From: an uncultured beta proteobacterium
Lineage (GTDB): Bacteria; Pseudomonadota; Gammaproteobacteria; Burkholderiales; Burkholderiaceae
Reading direction: 5' to 3'
DNA: 7,368 nt
NCBI GenBank assembly: GCA_903835865.1
Contig: CAILON010000205.1
Coordinates: 1 to 7,368, forward strand
A program made the position numbers and the translations under genes. The stretch's first letter is position 1. Each line of letters begins with the position of its first letter. Below are positions 6,579 through 7,368 of this stretch, piece by piece. The notes under the pieces were generated by a model. That model searched no databases and had not been told where the DNA came from. It saw only the letters and a list, made by a program, of their open reading frames with translations.

Positions 6579-7246
6579 CACTTACCTCCCACTAGCACGA
6601 CACGCTTAACAAAAATTCCAGGCGTCACAACGACTTCAGGATCTAATGCTCCAAGCTCTACGACTTGATTCACCTGCGCAATAGTACAGCGCGCAGCAGT
6701 AGCCATAATTGGTCCAAAGTTTCTACCGGTGCCGTGATATGTGAGATTGCCCCAGCGGTCACCCTTATCTGCTTTGATTAAAGCGTAGTCAGCCTTAATG
6801 GCTTTCTCAAAAATTTGATTCACGCCATCTATCACGCGAGTGTCTTTTCCATTTGCCAATTCAGTACCAAAACCAGTCGGCGTATAAAAACCGCCAATTC
6901 CAGCACCTCCGGCACGAATGCGCTCGGCTAGCGTTCCTTGCGGAACCAGCTCTAGTTCAATTTTTCCCGCGCGGTAAAGATCATCAAATGCGCCAGACTC
7001 AGGCTGTCGAGGAAAGGAGCACACCATCTTACGAACCTGGCCTGCAGCAATCAACTTGGCGATCCCAACTCCCTGATTGCCTGCGTTATTACTAACTAAA
7101 GTTAAATTCTTTGCCCCCTGCTCTACCAAAGCATCCAATAGATAAATAGGCAAACCAGCACCACCAAATCCTGAAATCAATATGGTGGATCCCTCGGCAA
7201 TATCTTGTAGCGCCTCAGCTACGCTGGGACTAATTTTTTGAATCAC
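6578..7246 (-). CDS. CoA-transferase alpha subunit, 3-oxoadipate/3-oxoacid type (PcaI/ScoA-like)
   Basis: Alpha chain of the heteromeric class I CoA-transferase; it supplies most of the CoA-binding face. It is 222 residues long, typical of PcaI/ScoA. ISGFGGAGLP (24-33) is the CoA-binding Gly-rich turn. NLTLVSNNAGNQGVG (47-61), VRKMVCSFPRQ (71-81) and ELVPQGTLAERIRAGGAGIGGF (99-120) are the family signature. KADKGDRWGNLTY and RNFGPIMATAA follow, and the C-terminal VVTPGIFVKRVV is also in PcaI. From recalled sequences it resembles PcaI more than the acetoacetate enzymes, but this was not scored. The start is a GTG with GGAGA 6 bases upstream; there is no better ATG nearby. It is the first gene of a minus-strand operon that continues with the beta chain at a one-base overlap (TGATG). 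Confidence 0.92.
   Translation of the reverse strand: MIQKISPSVAEALQDIAEGSTILISGFGGAGLPIYLLDALVEQGAKNLTLVSNNAGNQGVGIAKLIAAGQVRKMVCSFPRQPESGAFDDLYRAGKIELELVPQGTLAERIRAGGAGIGGFYTPTGFGTELANGKDTRVIDGVNQIFEKAIKADYALIKADKGDRWGNLTYHGTGRNFGPIMATAARCTIAQVNQVVELGALDPEVVVTPGIFVKRVVLVGGK
6585..6590 (-). promoter_or_regulatory. Ribosome binding site that fixes the beta-subunit ATG
   Basis: GGGAGG on the minus strand lies within the last Gly-Gly-Lys codons of the alpha subunit. It is 6 bases from the ATG at 6578, 3 from the GTG at 6581 and 9 from the ATG at 6575. The 6-base spacing is the best of the three. Confidence 0.65.
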
Positions 7247-7252
7247 GACAAG

Positions 7253-7257
7253 TCTCC
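7253..7257 (-). promoter_or_regulatory. Ribosome binding site for the GTG start of the CoA-transferase alpha gene
   Basis: GGAGA on the minus strand is 6 bases upstream of the GTG at 7246. It is the only Shine-Dalgarno-like site near the start of the operon and supports a GTG start. Confidence 0.65.
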
Positions 7258-7282
7258 GTCTCTTTTACTCTTTTTATTATGG

Positions 7283-7295
7283 GCACTACTAGTGC
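7283..7295. repeat. Short inverted repeat in the operon leader/promoter region
   Basis: GCACTA and TAGTGC are separated by a single C. On the minus strand it lies just upstream of a CATAAT hexamer (7276-7281, one mismatch to the sigma-70 -10 consensus). It could be an operator, but short repeats like this also occur by chance. Confidence 0.3.
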
Positions 7296-7313
7296 AGCAT
7301 TTGACTGCGCTAC

Positions 7314-7335
7314 CTCTAATTTAATGCAATTAGAG
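7314..7335. promoter_or_regulatory. 22-bp dyad, candidate operator for the minus-strand operon
   Basis: The arms CTCTAATT (7314-7321) and AATTAGAG (7328-7335) are perfect and separated by TAATGC. The dyad overlaps the candidate -10 hexamer, a position that would suit a repressor. The centre lies between two bases, which does not fit a symmetric LysR T-N11-A box, so I cannot name the regulator family. No regulator gene is visible in the window; one may lie to the right of base 7368. A shorter dyad, GTAAAG (7335-7340) and CTTTAC (7351-7356), adjoins it. Confidence 0.4.
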
Positions 7336-7358
7336 TAAAGGCTTAATTTTCTTTACAA
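7329..7358 (-). promoter_or_regulatory. Possible sigma-70 promoter for the minus-strand CoA-transferase operon
   Basis: On the minus strand TTGTAA (7353-7358, four of six to the -35 consensus) is followed after 18 bases by TCTAAT (7329-7334, five of six to the -10 consensus). It would start transcription near 7322, leaving a leader of about 75 bases before the GTG. A rival -10, CATAAT at 7276-7281, lacks a good -35. The call is weak and rests on hexamer matches only. Confidence 0.33.
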
Positions 7359-7368
7359 AATCAAGGGC

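Noticed and set aside
6579..6581. GTG at 6581 as the start of the CoA-transferase beta gene
   Set aside because: Only 3 bases separate it from the GGGAGG site; the ATG at 6578 has the better 6-base spacing.
7301..7325. A plus-strand promoter with TTGACT at 7301 and TTTAAT at 7320
   Set aside because: The hexamers are only 13 bases apart, too close for sigma-70, and no other -10 at 16-18 bases looks good. A divergent gene may exist beyond the window but cannot be judged.
1..7368. Signs of mobile elements, CRISPR, tRNA or phage genes
   Set aside because: No transposase or integrase motif, no spaced direct repeats, no tRNA-like fold and no paired terminal repeats were seen on reading both strands.

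Overview
The window looks like a piece of chromosome from a betaproteobacterium of the Burkholderiales with moderate, not high, GC. A Polynucleobacter-like organism fits best. This is inferred from three things: the order rnfB–nth–DUF1841, the two free-standing Bug/TctC solute receptors, and the base composition. It was not tested by a database search. I see no rRNA, tRNA, CRISPR array, insertion sequence or attachment site. Coding density is very high, and the longest stretch without a gene is the last 122 bases.

Left half, plus strand (1-3331). The window opens in the 3' end of an RnfB/RsxB-type ferredoxin gene. It then runs through nth (endonuclease III, with all catalytic and iron-sulfur residues present), a DUF1841 protein of unknown function, a Bug/TctC-type periplasmic solute receptor, and an NAD-type beta-decarboxylating dehydrogenase of the isocitrate/isopropylmalate/tartrate family. 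Gaps are 22 bases or less and several genes overlap, so all five could be read from one transcript. In function the block splits into a housekeeping half (rnfB, nth, DUF1841) and a catabolic half (receptor plus dehydrogenase).

Right half, minus strand (7246 down to 3340). This is a convergent, tightly packed five-gene operon. It encodes the alpha and beta subunits of a 3-oxoadipate-type CoA-transferase (PcaI/PcaJ-like), a second Bug/TctC receptor, an SCP-x-type thiolase-like protein that lacks the usual nucleophilic cysteine, and a DUF35 zinc-ribbon/OB-fold partner. Gene junctions are TGATG, TAATG, a 34-base gap and ATGA. The 122 bases upstream of the first gene carry a possible promoter and several inverted repeats that could be operators.

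How the genes may work together (inference). The two receptors capture small carboxylates in the periplasm. The CoA-transferase activates one of them to its CoA thioester. The cysteine-less thiolase/DUF35 pair then splits or condenses that thioester. Cysteine-less members of this fold that pair with DUF35 include Ltp2-type retro-aldolases, so a carbon-carbon lyase other than classical thiolysis is a real possibility. The plus-strand dehydrogenase may oxidatively decarboxylate a related hydroxy-diacid. The substrate cannot be read from the sequence. This operon is the best candidate in the window for an undescribed pathway. The two blocks meet tail to tail with an 8-base gap beside a perfect 12-bp inverted repeat.
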